In this document: in pieces, positions 57,000 through 64,000 of the stretch
Layout of the letters: each line of letters opens with the position of its first letter
How positions within the stretch are numbered: position 1 is the stretch's first letter
NCBI GenBank assembly: GCA_951799425.1
Contig: OX637395.1
Span: forward strand, 14,548,451-14,612,450
DNA length: 64,000 nt
Direction of reading: 5' to 3'
Source: Ilex aquifolium
Taxonomy: Eukaryota > Streptophyta > Magnoliopsida > Aquifoliales > Aquifoliaceae
Made by a program: the position numbers and the translations under genes
The notes under the pieces: generated by a model
Seen by the model: the letters and a program-made list of their open reading frames with translations, nothing else
Database searches by the model: none
What the model was told of the DNA's origin: nothing

Positions 57000-57235
57000 A
57001 ATTACAGATGCCTTTGCAGCTATGGCTTTGTGGGTTCAGGGGATTTTCAGTCTGAGAATTCAAATTATTAGCAACTTGTTATATCATCAATTCATTAGCA
57101 ACCTTAAATCATCTTTCTGCAAGTTTGTGTTTGAACAACAGCCTACCACATCCAAACGCTGTATATGCCCTTTGCACAGTTTGCTATTCAACCAAAAACT
57201 AAATCCTTCATGGTGTAGAAAGTAATAAGTATGAT
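57000..57235. repeat. Duplicate of 50525-50760
   Basis: Shared order of words (ACAGATG, GGCTTT, TCTGAGAATTCAA, ATCATCTTTCTGCAA, TATATGCCC, AACCTAAAT-type end) shows homology. Together with the AKR last exon on its right, this is the parent or sister of the duplicated block. Confidence 0.65.
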
Positions 57236-57339
57236 CACTTACAATTTGGTTAATACTACAATTAAGTGGACTCCAAGTGATTGCTTTACGATTAAATCCA
57301 CTCTATTAAGAGCAAAAGATTAAAACTTCATTTCGATAC

Positions 57340-57500
57340 ATAGTTTACTTAGAAATGAAAATATTTCAAACATATTTTGAAAACAAAGAAGAAATAATAT
57401 TATTATTTTTTTTTTAAATTTGGTTTCCAAAACATTGATCGAAACGACCTAAAACACCTCAATACATTCAAAAACACCTCGAAACATTAAAATTGCGACA
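57340..57500. mobile_element. Fragment of CGTTTCG-family MITE
   Basis: AACATTGATCGAAACGACCT and AAACACCTCGAAACATTA resemble the interior of the MITEs at 6824 and 10517. Ends are not intact. Confidence 0.5.
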
Positions 57501-57653
57501 TTCAATATCTGCACATATCACATTATGCAAATACTTAGCACATTAACACCATAGTCATCGTTACACAACCACCTAAGGCAACATTATCCTGCTATAGAGA
57601 AGATGCAAAACTAACCAAATCATGTATACCATTACAGCAGATGTACATCAAGC

Positions 57654-62130
<4,477 letters not shown>

Positions 62131-63336
62131 CTGCAAAATGTGGTTTCTACTAAGAGAGCAATCCATTTTGGCAAACAAAAAAGCTTATCTTTCTTTCTCA
62201 AATAGCAATCAAATGATCATATCTGAAAAGGCAGACTAAGGTACAAATTAAGGAAAGATTAATGCATATCATACTTAAAATACTATTATCTAAATAGTTG
62301 GGATAAGACTTTGTTGAGTTCGATTGAATATGCTAAAATTACCACACAGATGAAAAACAGAAACACCATGTTTAAGTCCAGATCACATTCTTGCATGCAA
62401 CTGCACTTACTTCCCGGTTTTAAACTTAGATTTCACTTGTTCTCCACAGATCTCATTTTTTATGCTGGTCCCAATGATGTAATGGACAGCACAACTGTCA
62501 TGATTATTGAGATTTCTCACCGTGCAACATCCTATTGTGATTTATGGAGAACATATCCAAAGCAAGCTTCTAGTTGTTGACCACAAGCTATCCGTTAGGG
62601 ATTTCCCCAGGAAGACAAAATTTATATAGACATCTCATGATAATGGCATTATGAAAAAATTCTACCAATGAGGTTTGTTTAGTGTAGAATATGTGGCAAA
62701 AGCTTGGAAAGAACGAGGCATTTATCCAATCCACAGAAACTACTTTAATTTCTCCGATTCCCAAGACCCCCCCACCCACCAGGGAAAAAAAAACCAAACA
62801 AACAAGTATATTTGTGTACTTCGCTTTCTTTTGTGGTCCCTCAGATGAAATAAATAAAGGCAAGGTTCCACTTAATGGAAAACATAACCTGCTGTGAAAC
62901 CGTAAAAAGTCAAGGTACCACATGTTCACAGCATGAAAACATCCGTGTTGCAAAAGGCTTCATTTTGGTACATGAAACCTAATGGCAAGTACAGAAAAGA
63001 GAAAATATCTGATTTTTTTGTGGAGTTTGGTTACAGAGAAATAGAAAATTTGCAATGCGGATGATTGTAGGAACCCAAATTTTACTAGCGCTTTCGTTTA
63101 TTTTGGTTTCTTACAAAAAACATGGGAATCATTCTTCCCAAGAAAACTCTCCACCAAAATTATGGTTTCCTGCTTTGTCCATTCCCGGCTAGTCTCCATT
63201 TACCATGGACCCAGCAATAAAAACAAAAAAAAAATTCGAACATGGGTGTAGTAACTAAAATGAGAGCCAAAAAAAAAAAAAGCCAAGAGACCAAACCTTA
63301 CTTTTTGAGCACACCTTACAACTGGAAGCAGGAACT
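62131..63336. other. AKR upstream intron; no exon found
   Basis: I searched the minus strand for the AKR N-terminal exons (GFGCMGL and FFDTADVYG regions) and found none. AT-rich with poly-A tracts at about 62780 and 63225-63280. Confidence 0.55.
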
Positions 63337-63964
63337 TGTTATGTTATATTTTAAGGGTATTTTAGTATTTGTGATGTGACCAATGCTACCTGGATCGTGG
63401 GTCTTTTTGGTACGTGGTATATTTACAAATTACAAGTACACGGTACAACACTTTCTTAGGTATGCAGTATAATAGGGGTGGACTTAGCTAGTACGCTATT
63501 TTGGTTCACAATTCGTTTTAGAATTTTTATCTAAATTGTTTTCACTATTATAAAATATTATATATCACAGAATATCCATAAACACTATGTCAATTACCAT
63601 TTATCTTACATTTGTGCTTGATTTTCTATTATATAAAATAATATATAATTATAAATCTATACAAACGCAATCAATTAATATGTATGTTATATTTGTGCTA
63701 CATGTTCCACACTGAATTGATTTAAGATTAGTTTTACAATTTGGAATCGTACATTTTAATGATCTAGATTACGAACTCACCTCGTTTGGGATCAATGTAC
63801 TCAGATCATAGATCGTTAGGGGTTAAGTAAATTCTGGTAACTATGGATGTGACTATATATAAAACCTAAGTGTAATTGTGTAACCCTAAGACACACTACT
63901 CTCTTTTCATATTTTTCTCCTCTCTTCTTCTCCCCAAAAACCTTAACGGCTTCTTAATTTAACT
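63337..63964 (+). repeat. 5' LTR of copia element 3, carrying a MITE
   Basis: It starts TGTTATGTTATATTTTAAGG and ends TTAATTTAACT. Without the 465-bp MITE and its duplicated 8 bp it is 155 bp, close to the 166-bp LTR at 13115-13280, with shared GGGTATTTTAGT and TGTGTAACC words. The element body continues past the window. Confidence 0.85.
63381..63845. mobile_element. hAT-like MITE (family B), copy 2, inside copia 3 LTR
   Basis: This 465-bp insert starts CAATGCTACCTGGATCGTGG and ends ...AATTCTGGTAACTATG. It is flanked by perfect GATGTGAC (63373-63380 and 63846-63853). Its left end matches the inverted right end of the copy at 12360-12817 and vice versa. Confidence 0.92.
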
Positions 63965-63976
63965 TGGTATTAAAGC
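63965..63976 (+). other. Copia 3 primer-binding site
   Basis: TGGTATTAAAGC follows the LTR directly, one or two changes from TGGTATCAGAGC. The next 24 bases also resemble the copia 1 leader. Confidence 0.8.
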
Positions 63977-64000
63977 ATCAATCGAATCTAACGTGTCAAA

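Noticed and set aside
62588-62953. 121-codon minus-strand frame as an AKR exon 1
   Set aside because: No AKR N-terminal motif, and the composition is that of random AT-rich intron.

Overview
This window looks like nuclear DNA of a dicotyledonous, probably woody, flowering plant. It is AT-rich, its genes are split by GT-AG introns, and it is packed with plant-type transposable elements: Ty1/copia, Ty3/gypsy (Tat-like), L1-type LINEs that carry an RNase H domain, hAT, MULE-like elements and MITEs. There is also an old endogenous pararetrovirus fragment. I see no bacterial-style operons, CRISPR, rRNA or tRNA genes. Species cannot be named from the sequence alone.

The left half is dominated by one host gene that is easy to miss because its exons are tiny and scattered. 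It is peptide:N-glycanase (PNG1-like), on the minus strand. Nine exons run from the ATG at 28821 to 5708 and encode the first 277 residues, including both CxxC pairs and the catalytic Cys; the rest lies left of the window. The intron between exons 7 and 8 is about 15.2 kb. It holds two copia elements (about 7390-13280 and 15302-20376), and MITEs lie inside or around these, several with exact target-site duplications.

Upstream of PNG1 (29-33 kb) a 5'-truncated LINE sits between two 146-bp direct repeats that differ at one base. Next come an endogenous caulimovirid-like fragment (33.2-34.5 kb), half of a hAT transposase gene (35.4-36.4 kb), a TBL/PMR5-type pseudogene fragment (38.4-38.9 kb), a dimeric short retroposon-like insertion carrying a snRNA-type promoter box (39.0-39.35 kb), and a 3.7-kb MULE-like element with long TIRs and a LINE inside it (42.2-45.9 kb). 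A decayed Tat-type gypsy element lies at 46.3-47.4 kb.

The right part holds two more host loci. One is the second exon of a CER2-like BAHD acyltransferase (49002-49958, plus strand) with no visible first exon. The other is an aldo-keto reductase gene on the minus strand (exons from 62130 down to 57654), whose exons 1-2 must lie right of the window if they exist and which has a one-base frameshift. Its last exon and 3' flank are duplicated about 6 kb away (50.5-51.7 kb). Between these lie a hAT MITE (51953-52693), a LINE (53258-54990) and a gypsy-like fragment with about 470-bp inverted arms (55.0-56.9 kb). The window closes in the 5' LTR of a third copia element, from the same LTR family as the first. 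No operon-like cooperation exists; the common theme is host genes stretched, truncated and duplicated among nested transposons.
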